From NCBI RefSeq assembly GCF_026107645.2, contig NZ_JAPCHV010000020.1, positions 24,998 through 88,997 on the forward strand: 64,000 nucleotides of DNA, read 5' to 3'. Shown here piece after piece: positions 1-12,100 of this stretch. The position numbers and the translations under genes are program-made. How positions within the stretch are numbered: position 1 is the stretch's first letter; each line of letters begins with the position of its first letter. The notes under the pieces were generated by a model that was given only the letters and a program-made list of their open reading frames with translations, ran no database searches and was not told where the DNA came from. This stretch comes from Flavobacterium sp. MFBS3-15 (lineage in GTDB: Bacteria > Bacteroidota > Bacteroidia > Flavobacteriales > Flavobacteriaceae).

Positions 1-2862
1 CAGTGCCTGCTGCTGTGGCCGCAGGCCGGCCATGGCCAGTTCCCTGCCCCCTATGCCGTTTTGGCTGAAGAGCATCCTCCCTGTGAGGTCATAGACCGTT
101 ACCGCCTGCATGTCGGCATTCGCGGAGCGTACGGTAAGCACATTCCCCTCGTTATATACCATGACAGCGTTATTTTCGTCCATCACATCCTGTGTACCCA
201 GCGCCTGTGCATATACCACTTCAAACCTGCCTTCGGCGGTTCCGGCTTCGGCGGTAAAGGCATACCCGCCCTGCTTCAGGTCGTGGGTTACGCCCAGCAG
301 GTTATCCTTCAGGTAAATGTCCTGCCCCTGTGCAAATACACCATCAAAATGATCCAGCTCAAGGGTATAGCTGCCCGCCGTTTCGGCCATATAGCCCAGC
401 GGCACGATGTCGCCGGCATAAAATGCGGCCCTTGCCTGTATGCCCAGCTTTGTGTCGCCGGCCAGTGAGTATATGGCTATGGAGCCATCGGTCATCGCCC
501 TTCCGTCCCAGGCATAGTCTATCCCGTTGGTAGTATTGGGGGCATAGGCGATCATCGACTGGCTAAAGTCCCCTGCCGCATTCTTCATGTTGATCCACAG
601 GCGCGACATGGTGGTTTCGCCATCCTGCGCCTCCCTGAAATGGTAGTTGTGGTTTTTTGCCACGCGCATTTCGTTGTCAAACGCAATGGTGCCAGTAGCG
701 GCCTGCACTATAAAACCCTGCCCCGGATTGATGACCCAGTCCTGGTTATTGGCTACGTTGGCAAACTCATCGTCGCTGGTATCGCCCCAGGTGTTGCCGC
801 TCTGCACGATAAGCCCGGTCATCGTCAGCGATACATAGCTCGACGTTCCGGCACCGTTCTTCTTTCTCCAAAAGAACAGCGGCGAATCGTCCACCAGGTT
901 GCCTTCGTTGCGGGCAAAGAACTCCGACACCTTTATCGCAGAGGGGTACGGGTTACCCACCGCATTGAAGCCGCGGACGCCTGTACCGGTATTGCGGGGT
1001 ACAACGGCAACATTCACGTCGCCGTTATTAGGCACACCTGTATAAGAACCCTCCCATACGACAGGTTCTGTGGGGTTGTCCTCGTATGAAGGGTGCAGGT
1101 TCGACACGCGTATCAGGTAGCTTTTGCCTTCATCAAATGCTACGGTTCCCCCGTTGGCCATAGACGCACTGTAGGCATCGGTAAGGGGGTTGTACTGGTA
1201 AAAGCGGTTGGGCAGTGTTTCGGGCGAAAAGCCTATAAGCGTCTCCCCTGCCACCGGCGACGACCACAGGGCATAGTCCAGCCTCCACATGGGGGCGCTC
1301 TCCCTGAATACGTTTACCAGGCCGGTATTGGCCACATCATTGGCCTGAATGAGGTTGGCATTGTTCTCTATTGTCAGTTTGGCACCTACTATCACTTCGT
1401 CGCCCGGTTCGCCTCCGTACAATTCCTCTTCGCCCGCAGCAATGGTATGCTGGAAGTTATCGACCGACAGTGCGTTGCCCACGGTAACATTCATGCCCGC
1501 AGGCACGGTGAGCTGCGCAGTCCCGAAAAGGGAAAGGTTATTGCCCACCCTGAGGCTGCTGCCCATGCTTTTAACCCCCGACCCCGAAAGCACGAGGTTG
1601 CCATACTGCTGGCCCGAATTGAGTATCCCAAGGGTTTGTGCGGCGCCGTTATACTCTACATTGCTTGCAACTCCTATTATATGTGTGGAGTAATTGGCAG
1701 GAAGTGTGCCGGTGCCGCCAATCTTCAGCGTTGCGCCATTAGCAATGGTAAGCGTGCCCCCTGCGGCTGTCCTGTCGGCAGAGTAGCCGCCAAGATCGAG
1801 CGTACCTCCATTAAGCGTCAGGTTGCCGGCCATAGTCCTGTTGCCGTTCAACGCAACAGTGCCGCTGTTGAGGGTGACTGATGCCGGGGCAAAAGAGGCA
1901 GGCCATTCAGCAGATGCTGTAACAGAACCCGCCCCGAGGTTGTATACCAATGCTCCGCTGCTGCCAAACCTGATGGCCGCGCCCGAAGCGAGGGAAAGCT
2001 GCGCAGGGTCGGTAAGGGTAAGCGTACCGTTGATGGTCAGCGCCCTTCCTGCGGCTACCGCCACCGTGCCGCCTGAAATGGTAAGGTTTCCTATGGTTTC
2101 ATCATTATCGACGCTAAAAGTACCCGAAGAGAGTGTTACGGCTGCCGCATCAGGAAGTATGTTGGCCGTGCTGAGCCTTAGCGTACCGCCATTTATACTA
2201 TAGGATGCAGATGCCATGGTGCCCGAAATCGCGATGGTTCCGGCCGATACGGTTGTGCTTCCTGTATAGGTGTTTGCACCTGATAAGTTAAGTGTACCCG
2301 ATCCTGATTTTGTGATCGCCCCTGAGCCGCTGATAACACTGCCTACATTAATAGTATTTCCACCCACAAACTGGGCGGTATTGGATTGCAGGTTAATGGT
2401 GCTGTTAGAAAGCGACAGCTGGCCCGAATTTGCCGCAAACTGCACGGTTGAAGCATCGAGACGGAAAGGTATATTAAAGGTATGGTGTGCTGCCGCATCG
2501 TTATAGAGTCCGATTGTAAGGCCCAGCCCGCCTCCCTCAAAGCTATTAAATGTGCGATTTGTGGTGGCCGAATTTTGCAGGGTCAGGCTGCCAATTCCGA
2601 AAATAGCGCCATTTACCCTCATAACCGTATTAACATTATGGCCTATGAATACAGTGTTACGGATATTTTCAGGCCATGCATCCGGCCGTACTTCAATACT
2701 CTGCCATGTAAAATAATACCACGGCTTATTGTTATCATTCCACCAAAGGTCGGTACCGGAATTATCCCTGCTGTACACATTTTGCTGGCTGTATGTATAT
2801 CCTGAATATGCCAGCGCTGCCATCACACTTACCAGATGGATTAATTTTGTCCTCATAACCAT
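1..2862 (-). CDS. T9SS-secreted autotransporter-repeat surface protein (3' end cut by window)
   Basis: This minus-strand frame is open from the start near 2862 to base 1, giving 954 codons without a stop. The N-terminus (MVMRTKLIHLVSVMAALAYS) is a signal peptide ending near SGYTYSQQ. Residues about 175-215 hold an autotransporter-associated beta-strand repeat (GSGTLNLSGANTYTGSTT). More short beta-helix-like repeats follow to about residue 450. The last ~450 residues match the C-terminus of the next gene upstream, including LDYALWSSPV, GFNAVGNPYPS, WVINPGQGFIV and LGIQARAAF, and the T9SS type C sorting domain begins near MSRLWINMKN. The frame leaves the window inside the final sorting tail (ELAMAGLRPQQQ), so perhaps 20 residues are missing. 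ATG at 2856 is an alternative start. The protein is probably exported by the type IX system to the cell surface or medium. Its ligand is unknown. Confidence 0.85.
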   Translation of the reverse strand, partial: MVMRTKLIHLVSVMAALAYSGYTYSQQNVYSRDNSGTDLWWNDNNKPWYYFTWQSIEVRPDAWPENIRNTVFIGHNVNTVMRVNGAIFGIGSLTLQNSATTNRTFNSFEGGGLGLTIGLYNDAAAHHTFNIPFRLDASTVQFAANSGQLSLSNSTINLQSNTAQFVGGNTINVGSVISGSGAITKSGSGTLNLSGANTYTGSTTVSAGTIAISGTMASASYSINGGTLRLSTANILPDAAAVTLSSGTFSVDNDETIGNLTISGGTVAVAAGRALTINGTLTLTDPAQLSLASGAAIRFGSSGALVYNLGAGSVTASAEWPASFAPASVTLNSGTVALNGNRTMAGNLTLNGGTLDLGGYSADRTAAGGTLTIANGATLKIGGTGTLPANYSTHIIGVASNVEYNGAAQTLGILNSGQQYGNLVLSGSGVKSMGSSLRVGNNLSLFGTAQLTVPAGMNVTVGNALSVDNFQHTIAAGEEELYGGEPGDEVIVGAKLTIENNANLIQANDVANTGLVNVFRESAPMWRLDYALWSSPVAGETLIGFSPETLPNRFYQYNPLTDAYSASMANGGTVAFDEGKSYLIRVSNLHPSYEDNPTEPVVWEGSYTGVPNNGDVNVAVVPRNTGTGVRGFNAVGNPYPSAIKVSEFFARNEGNLVDDSPLFFWRKKNGAGTSSYVSLTMTGLIVQSGNTWGDTSDDEFANVANNQDWVINPGQGFIVQAATGTIAFDNEMRVAKNHNYHFREAQDGETTMSRLWINMKNAAGDFSQSMIAYAPNTTNGIDYAWDGRAMTDGSIAIYSLAGDTKLGIQARAAFYAGDIVPLGYMAETAGSYTLELDHFDGVFAQGQDIYLKDNLLGVTHDLKQGGYAFTAEAGTAEGRFEVVYAQALGTQDVMDENNAVMVYNEGNVLTVRSANADMQAVTVYDLTGRMLFSQNGIGGRELAMAGLRPQQQAL

Positions 2863-2881
2863 CGTTTTAAAGTTATCGAAA

Positions 2882-2915
2882 CAAAATTAGCATCTATTTT
2901 ATAACTAACAGGCAA
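2882..2915 (-). promoter_or_regulatory. Candidate Bacteroidota promoter for the 5'-proximal surface-protein gene
   Basis: On the minus strand TTG (2913-2915) is followed after 23 bases by TAATTTTG (2882-2889), an exact TAnnTTTG. It lies about 20 bases upstream of the start at 2862. The assignment is by consensus only. Confidence 0.5.
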
Positions 2916-3071
2916 ATGTTAAATAGAGTAGCCAGCGACAACGTTTTCGTGTTAATAAGTTTTAATATTCCTAAACGAAAACATTTGAGAAAAACATAAA
3001 AACCATTTTTTTAAACATAAAAATGATAAATACCAAATAAGGAATCCAGTTGCGTAATTCAAATTATAAAT

Positions 3072-3107
3072 AAAAAAAACCTCCTCCCCTTTGTAAAGGA
3101 GAGGAGG
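3072..3107 (-). terminator. Intrinsic terminator of the giant surface-protein gene
   Basis: An inverted repeat (CCTCCTCCCCTTT / AAAGGAGAGGAGG, one mismatch) lies at 3080-3107. On the minus strand it is followed by a run of T. It sits about 40 bases after the stop codon at 3146. Confidence 0.8.
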
Positions 3108-3145
3108 CTGCCAAACCATAGTTGGCTAATTGGGGGTTATAAAGG

Positions 3146-6100
3146 CTAGAATATGATTCTTTTAGTCACCCTTCCCTTATCGGTATTTATCTGGATGATA
3201 AGCACCTGCTGGTCAGAATGAAGGTTTTCGATAACCGTTTCGGTTGCATTGATGCCGTCTTTGCTGTACAGCATCCTGCCCCTTGTATCATAGATGGCCA
3301 CGCCTTCCATGTTCAGTACCCCTGTATTGATGTTGATGGATGTACCGTTTTTGTACACTATCACATTATTAGGGTCAAGTACCGGGTTGTCTGTTCCGAG
3401 CACTTCGGCATACACCACTTCAAACCTTGAGGTATTGATTCCACCCTCAGTTTCGAAAGTATAGTTACCCGCTTTCAGGTCGTGCGTTACACCGCCCAGA
3501 AGATTATCCTTAAGGAAGATGTCTACATCGGTAGTAAACACGCCGTCGAAATGGTCAAGACTGATCGTGTATGTACCGGCAGCTGCAGCATTATAGCCCA
3601 TTGGCACCACATCTGAAGCATCGAATGCCGCCCTTGCCTGGATACCAAGCTTCTCTTCTCCTGCCAGGGAGAATAGTGACATGTTGCCGTCATTCACAAA
3701 GGCCCTTCCGTCCCAACCGTAGTCGATATCCAGCGTAGTTACATCGGTGTACCCAATACCAGCCTGGGCAAACTGCCCTTCAGACCCGTTGATGTTCAGC
3801 CACATCCTTGACATTGTAACCTCGTCCTGGTCCTGCGCATTCCTGAAGAACTGCTGGTTGTTGAGGCCAACACGCATTCCGTTATTGAAATGAACGTTGC
3901 CTGCCTGCACCACCTTCACGATAAAGCCCTGTCCGGGGTTGATCACCCAACTTGAAGGGGTACCATCAAAGTAGCCTTCACCGGTATCGCCAAAGTCATT
4001 GGTCATGTTGCGGGTATACATCATCTTGGTTACACGGGCATAACTGCCTGTTCCAGTCTCATTTTTCTTCCTCCAGAAGTACAGTGCAGAGCCAGGATTG
4101 ATCATTCCGGCGTTGCCATCAAAGAAGTCATAGATGTTTATCGGTGACGGATATGGGTTACCCACAGCGTTAAATCCGTTAAGTTGATTAGTCACCGGCA
4201 CATCAATGTTACCGCTCCTTGGCCTGCCGGTAAATTCACCCTGCCAACGGGTACCTTCAGGCTCCTCTGCTTCTTCAGCAGGGGCAACATAGGCCGGGTG
4301 CGTATTCACTACCCTTATGAGGTAGCTTTTGCCTTCGTCCATCTCAGTGGTGCTTGGTGAGCCTATCAGGCTATAAGCATCGCTCGTTTCATTATATTTA
4401 TAGAAACGGTTATCCAGTGTTCCTGACGAGAATGCTTTCAGCATCTGGTCCTCAACCGGAGATGACCACAGGGTGTAATCCAGCCTGAAGATCTTCGAGC
4501 TCAGCCTTTTGAACGTAATCTCGCCACTGTTCGGGTTGTTGGTAACATTTTCTCCCTGCACCAGGTGGGCATAGTTGTCAAATATCAGGCTACCGCCTTC
4601 TTCAACAGTTACCGCATTGGTAATATTCAGCACACAGCCGCCGTATACATTCATTACAGCACCGTCTTCGACAGTAAGGCTGTTTCCGAATACCTGCACA
4701 TTTTGCGTGATCACCTCGTCTTCATCTTCTACATCTGTCCCAATCTGAGGCATAAAGCCTGCATCAGAAGAGATCACGATATTGTCCTGTGCGGTAGGAA
4801 CCTGGCCGCCGCACCAGTTGGCCGCGTTATTCCAGTCAGAACTTGTACCGCCAATCCATTGTTTAGGAAGTATGGTTACCGTCGCTTCACTATCCGAAGA
4901 ACATCCGTTGCCGTTATTTACGGTAGCAGTGTAGGTAGTAGTTTCCTCAGGCTTGGCATATACTGTAGACCTTGCAGTACCGGTATAAGGGACTGTAGCT
5001 GCAGCATCGGTATATAAGCCTTCTACAGGCGACCAAACCGGTGTTGGATTTGTAAAGGCGAATGTCATGTTCGGCCTTGAAGTGCTTACGGCTACCTGAC
5101 CTCCTGTTGCCGCATCCATACCTGTAATTCCACCTGCAACATCATCCTGCATCCTGCTGTAGGTAGAGTTGAATGTTGTAGTCGAGTAACGCACATTGTT
5201 ACCCGATTCCCAACTCAGGTCAGGATTATTATGTATAGTTTCAACAATAACGTTCGACGTACCATCCCACACAAATGGTGTTGATAATGTAAACGTAACG
5301 AGTCCTGTGGCCGTCGCAGTAAATCCGGCAGGGCCATACACATCAGATGTGCCTGACACAAACCCGGTCATTACATTTGTAGAGGTCGCCCCCATCCTGA
5401 TGGTGAAGTTACTTATTACTGCCTCTGAATTAGTTGTGAATGCACCAAGATCGAAGGTTACTGCTGTAATCACGCTTCCTGAAGCCATATTCTGGGCAGT
5501 AAGTTCATTTGCCCTGAAGAGCATCTGCGCCTTCTGGCCTTCGTAATACCTGCTTAACGGGTTCGGTTTGTTGGTATCAGTATTACCGGCAATAGCAGTT
5601 CCGGTGCCCAGTATTGCTGTTCCGGATGCCACAGCACCCGATCCCGCAGTCAGCATTTGTATTACTCCACTGCAAATACTTGCGGTAGCCGGCGTTACAG
5701 GGTAAACAGGGTTGCTGAGTACTGTAGCGGTATAGGTTGCTGTCCTTGCACACGATCCTGAGTTTTGCGTAGCCGAGATGGTGTACACTGTATTTACAGT
5801 CGGGCTAAAGGTATATCCCGTAGAAGCATTGCCCGACCAGGCCGCTCCGGCAGGTACCGAAGTAACAACAAAGTTGTCATATGATGAACCGCCTGCTGTT
5901 AGCGTTACTACAGCTGATGACTGCCCTGCGCACACAGTTCCTGTTGCACTGCTAAGTGTAAGGGCAGGAGGTGCTGAAATGCTAAAGTTAGGCGTAGCCA
6001 AAGCTCCCGAAGTAGCAGTGCCGCCCGGTGTAGTTATTGAAACAACACCCGACACACCTGCGGTAACAGTAGCTGTAAGCTGTGTACCGGCCCCGTTTAT

Positions 6101-9100
6101 TACAACAGGAGTTACAGGAGTTCCACCGATAGTCAATGTACCTCCCTGGAGATTTGTACCGGTAATGGTTATCATGCCTGAATCTGCGCAGTATGAAGCC
6201 GGAGTAAAGGCAGTTATCGATGGTCCCGAAGGCTGTCCTATCGTAATGATATACTCTACCGTTGTACCCCTTGCGTATGATGTACACATGTTGCCCGAAG
6301 TGATAATCTGGTTCCTCGCATTCCTTACCCTCATCCTTCTGCTACCCAGCGTAGCAGTCGACGGAATATTTATGCTTATTGTACCCGAACTTCCGCCGGC
6401 AATTGAGGCAGCACCCATGAATTCGTTGGCATCAGCAAAGTCACCATCGTTATTAAGGTCAATCCAGATACCTACACCCTGAGGGTTTGTATTTCCGCTT
6501 ACTACCGACACTGTAGCCGTATAAGCATTAGCCTGCAGGAATGTAGCCGTATTATCACTGCCTGTTAAGAGCGCATAGAAGTTATTTGAAGAATCACCTA
6601 CAGCACCCGGTGTAGAGCTAAGGGTAGTACCGGCAACAGATATTGCCGTCATGTAATCTGCCGTACCCGAAGTAGTTATCGGGGCTGTACAGTAATCTAT
6701 CACAGTCATTGCTGCGCCTGCAGAGGTAACTGTACATCCGTCGGATGTTACTACAACACGATAGAAGTAGCCGCTGCCTGTGGCCGTTGTACCGGCATTA
6801 ACAGTAAGCGTTGCAGATTGCGCACCGCTGTAAGTAGTTCCTGCAGGTGTACTGTTTGCCACATCGGCATAAGCACCGTTTAGTGTTGTAGCAAACTGCC
6901 ATTGGTAGGTTGGCGACGGAGCAGAGGTAGCTACTGTGAAGTTAACCGAGTTGCCTCTTACTACCGAAGCAGCTACCGGAGCGCTACCTATAGTAGGATT
7001 ATTTATTATTAGTTGCGCTGCAACCGAAGTTGCCGGGCCACATGGCGCTGTACCGTTAACAACCACGCGGTAGAAGTAAGCTCCTCCCACAGGTGTCGAC
7101 GCAGTAGTTGTCACAGCCAGGGTTGCTGTAGTAGCACCCGAGTATGTAACGCCTGCAGGTGTAGCATTGGTTACGTTACTGAATGTGCCTCCAGCTGATG
7201 TAGCATACTGCCACTGGTAAGTTAAGCCTGTACCTGAAACATCTGTAGTAAAGTTCACCACAGAACCTGTTGAACAAGCTGTCTGGGCCATTGGTGCCTG
7301 GTTTATTACCACTGCACTATTTACAGTCAGCAAGGCATCATTCGAGGTTGCGGAAGCAGCACCTTCCTCAACATAGACACGGTATATCCAGTTGTTGTTA
7401 GCTGCCGTTATGCCAGACAGCGATAATACATTTGTATCTGCTCCGCTGTACGTTATATTTCCTGTAGTACCATTGTTTACAATTACCCATCCGCTTCCTG
7501 CATTCACCTGCCACTGATACTCAAGCGCATCGCCGGTTGCCACTACAGTAAAGCTTGCAGTACCCGCGCCATTGTCGCAAAGTGTAACACTTGCAGGATG
7601 TGACGTGATACCGATATCGCTAACCGATAGTGTTGCCGCGTCTGAAGTAGCTGCCGCACATGGTGCGGTACCGCTTACCACTACACGGTATTTATTGCCA
7701 TCCATACCCGGAAGAACATTGGTGACAGTTAGTGTAGCCGTTGTTGCACCGCTATATGTACTGTCATTGCCCAACGCTGTATACGCGCCGTTGCTTTCAG
7801 AGACTTCCCACTGGTATGTCAGGCCGGTGCCTGTTGCTGCAACCGTAAACTGTGCGTTGCTGCCAGGTAGTACGATCTCAGAAGTCGGCATTGAAGTAAT
7901 TACAACAGGCTCACTGAATGTAAGCGTTGTGCTCTCTGAAGTTACACAGCCATTAGTTGTTTTAGTATAAGCTATAGTAACGGTTCCTGCTGCATGAGGG
8001 GTTACAAGCCCTGTACTGCTTACTGTAGCAATGGCAGGATTTGAAGTTCCCCATATACCACCGGTTGTTACCATACCCAACTGTACTGTATTCGGCATAC
8101 ATACCGCTATGTCACCACCTGTAATATCATCAACTACAGGGTAAGGGTTTACAGTAAGTGACGTAAGGCTTGTGCCTGTACCGTCGGCAGAAGTAACAGA
8201 AATTGTTCCTGTTGTTGCCGATGAAGGAACTACAGCCGTAATTGATGTATCACTTACAATATTGAATACAGCATTTACACCATTGAACTTAACAGCGGTA
8301 GCACCGGTAAAATGAGCACCTGTAAGTGTAATGGTATCGCCTGCGCCTGCACATACAGCTGTAGGTGTAAATGAAGTAATACGCGGAGGTGCAGGAAGTA
8401 CTGTAAACACATAGTCTTCTGTTTCACCATACGATATAATACCACATGCGGGTGGGTTGGTACTTAAGTAGTCTGATTTAACCCTCATCCTGTGGTTACC
8501 AACAATGGCACCAATAGGAACTGTAATAGATCCTGAACCTGTAGAGACATAACTTCCTGAAGCATATACTTTTTCAGAATCAGACAGAATCAGGTCGTCA
8601 TTCCAGTCTACCCATACATTAATTCCGTGTGTAGATCCGGTTATACTTACCGAGATATTTACTGAATTGCCTTCAGACTGGCTTACTGCCATAGCAGGAT
8701 TATATGAATAGCCGCCTGTAGCAAGAGTAGTACCTGTGTTAGAAATATTAGCTGTACCGCCTGTAGTAGTAACAGACTTAATATAATAACCTGTCGAAGA
8801 AGTTCCTGACGCACAATATCCATGTATAAATTGATATGTACTCCAATCGCTGTAGCCACTTGCGTCACAATTACTTCTTACATGAAGATAGTAAGTAGTG
8901 TTCATAACAAGACCACTGTAAGCTGAAACTGATGTTCCTGTTATTGCAGTCCCACTTGCAGGTGGTGTAGCAGATGTAGTAACAGCATATTCGTAACCGG
9001 ACGGTACCGGAGCCGTTGCAGGGGCTGCCCATGATAAGTTAGCCGTTGTCGTTGTAACAGACGTTGTGCTGAGTGATGTAGGAACGTAGCATGTAACCGG

Positions 9101-12100
9101 AGATACAACTTTGAAAGTATAGTCTTCCGTTTCGCTATAATCAACCGTTCCACAAGCAGAAGGGTTTGCAGAATAGTAATCTGTCCTTAACCTCATCCTG
9201 TAACTGCCATTAGGAGTTCCCGCAGGAATTGTAATCGTTCCTGTTATTAAATCAGTGTATGTAACATAACCGTTCGAAGTATATACAGTTTCATTGGCAT
9301 CATTAAAGTCAAGGTCATTATTCCAGTCAATAAACATGGCTAAACCTGTTCCATCTTCATAATAGTCTTCTACAGCTATTGAATAATTTACAGTGTTGCC
9401 CAAAGACTGGGAAACATTCATAATTGTATAATCAGAATATCCAGGGCCATCTGTAGCATTGTTGGTAATGTTTGTATATCCCCCTGTTGTAGAGAATGAA
9501 TAGATATACTCGTAACCTGTATTATTAGTACCTGTCAAACAATAATTGGTATAGAAAGGTACAGATCTCCATGAGCTGTATGAACCGCTTCCGCAATTTG
9601 TCCTTACATGAAGGTAGTAATTTGTACTGGCCGTTACTGCATAAGCGCTAACAGATGTACTTGTAGTAGCCGTACCGCTTGCAGGCGGGGTAGCCGATGT
9701 CGATACAAAATATTCGTAACCTATTGCGGCAGAACCAGTAGCAGGCGCAGCCCAGCTAAAGTTTGCCGATGTTGTGCTGCTAAGGTTTACAGCCACGTTA
9801 TCTGGCATAATACATGACGGTGTTTCGTGGATATTAACGTTATCCAATAGTATATCGTCATAGTATGCAGTATCCGAAGTTGATTTATCCACAACAAAGC
9901 GAAGCTGTACTGTAGTGCCTGCATAAGCTGACAGGGATAGTGTTACTGTCCTCCAGTTTACATCATCAGTAGCATTTGTATAAATATTAGTCCATATCGT
10001 ACCATTGAAAACATCAACTTTAAAGGTACAGTTGGTACCCGTCGAATAATTGCTGAAATAATCAAATGAAAGTTCAGGTACCGTAAGCGTCGCAAGGTTG
10101 AGGCTTGGTGACAGCAAAGTAACATCCGTCACGGTTCCCGGTGTAGATCCGTCAACCCATGCAAATGTACCGGCAGCACGTCCGTTAAGAGCTCCTTCAT
10201 AATCAGCCTGGCCAGCAAATAACCACAATCCTGCTCCTGATGGAGATGAAGATGTAGTTGTCCAGCATAAAGGTATAGTACCTGTTGCGAAATCCAATGC
10301 AATTGGAGCATCTGAAACCACACATGGCGTAGTGAAGGTAAGCGTAGGTGAGTTCGCGCTTATACAGTAGCCAGTTATAGCTCTTACCCTTACGTAGTAA
10401 GTTGTATTTGCTGTAAGGCCGGTTATGTCCTGATTAAGGCCCGACACCGGCAAGGCCTCGTAGCCAGGAACGAATGTCGTGAAACCTGTGTTGGTAGCTA
10501 CGTCCATAATATAAGTAGCATCTGCCGTAGATGAAGCCGTCCACTGTGCACGGAACGATGTTGCCGTTGCAGCCGGAGTTGTAGCAGCTGTTAGCGTAGC
10601 AGGAGCACCTGTAGCAGCAACACATGTAGTAACCGATTGAACTAAAGGTGATGTCGTATTGTAAACAGGACCATAACAACCGGTGTTATTATAGCTGTAT
10701 ACGTAATATTGGTAAGTGTTTGCAGCGGTAAGGCCTGTTTGTGCAAAAGTTAGCCCTGTACCGCTATATACCACTGTACCTGCCCCCAAAGCTGCATTGG
10801 CAGCGTAAGCTGTATAGTCAACCGGGGCAGTTACCGTTGCAGCACCACCGGTAATATTGTAACGCACCACCAAATAGTGGCTCGGTGCACTCGGCGCGGC
10901 TGTATAAGCTACGTTAAACGATGTGTTGGTATGCGCTGAAGCCGTAAAGCTTGTTGGCTGGTCGGCAGGCGCTGTACATGGGTTAAGGTTTCCGTAAGCA
11001 AAATAACCTTTATAATCTGCAGCAGCTATTGCAGAGGTAGTACTAAGCATGCCTGCAGCGTGTGTTGTAACCGGTATGATCGGGCTGTACTCGCCCGCAG
11101 CAGACGGTGCCTGTATGATCTTGTTGCTTGCTACCAGTGTTCCGTCAAGCACCCTTACATAGGTACTGGTAAGGTTGGCAAGCCCACTGGTTATGAGTGC
11201 CTCCCATCTGTTTGAAGAAAGAGATGTAACCCCTACTCCCTGCGTACCTGCATTGGTAGTAAACGGCTCTACCCTTACAACTATGGCACCGCTCGCGGCA
11301 GTTGTAGGATCTACGTACATCGGCTGGTATGCCGATGAAGTCCCAACCGGGAACAATGCATTCAGGGTAAACGCTCCTGTAGAAGTCCTGCTTGCAGCAA
11401 ATGTCCTTGCAAACGGCCCATTGATATATGCGGTTGCCGAACCTGCATTGTTCATTGTTCCGCCAGAAGTGGCCGTACCCAAAGTAAGCAGGTTGGTGGT
11501 GGTTGTATTTACTTTACCTGAGGTAAGGGTAAGCGTACCGCTCATTGTCAATGGGCTGTTCAATGTTACGCCCGAGGCATTATTGTTGTTCACCGTCAGG
11601 GACGAAAGGTTGGCTGTTACCGTACCTGTAGTATTTTGTATCGTACCTGCATTGGTAATGGTTTGTGCAACTGTATTCACTACTGTTGAAACACCTGAAG
11701 GCAATGCAAGGTTTAGCGTGGCATTCGCATAATATATGCTGCCTGCACCAATTGATATATTGCCCGCTACAGCAAGCTCATAGCCGTTATGGCTAAATTC
11801 ACCCCCATTTTGAAGTGTAAAGTTTCCTTTAACACCCAATGGATAGCTATTTAATTTAACCACCCTGTTAGTTGCGGTTGCAGTTCCTGTCGCAGGGCCG
11901 TTTACCACAACATTACCAAAGTTGATTTTTCCTGAACCTACATAGTTATAGAGGTAATACCCGATAGCATTTCCACCGGCGGTCGAAGAAACTCCGTCAC
12001 CAAACCTCGTAGTGTGCGATGGCGAAACCTCAGAGGTGGCAGAAGTCGAATAATAAAGTGTATAATGTGAAGTTGATGTGGTGACAGGAGGGTCAATAAC

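Noticed and set aside
1093..1881. Long plus-strand ORFs inside the surface-protein genes
   Set aside because: They arise from the Ser/Thr/Gly/Ala-biased codons of the repeat regions on the minus strand and lack coherent protein features.
8390..9560. Repeats in the giant gene as a CRISPR array or diversity-generating target
   Set aside because: The repeats are protein-domain repeats with in-frame divergence; there is no spacer pattern, reverse transcriptase or template repeat in the window.
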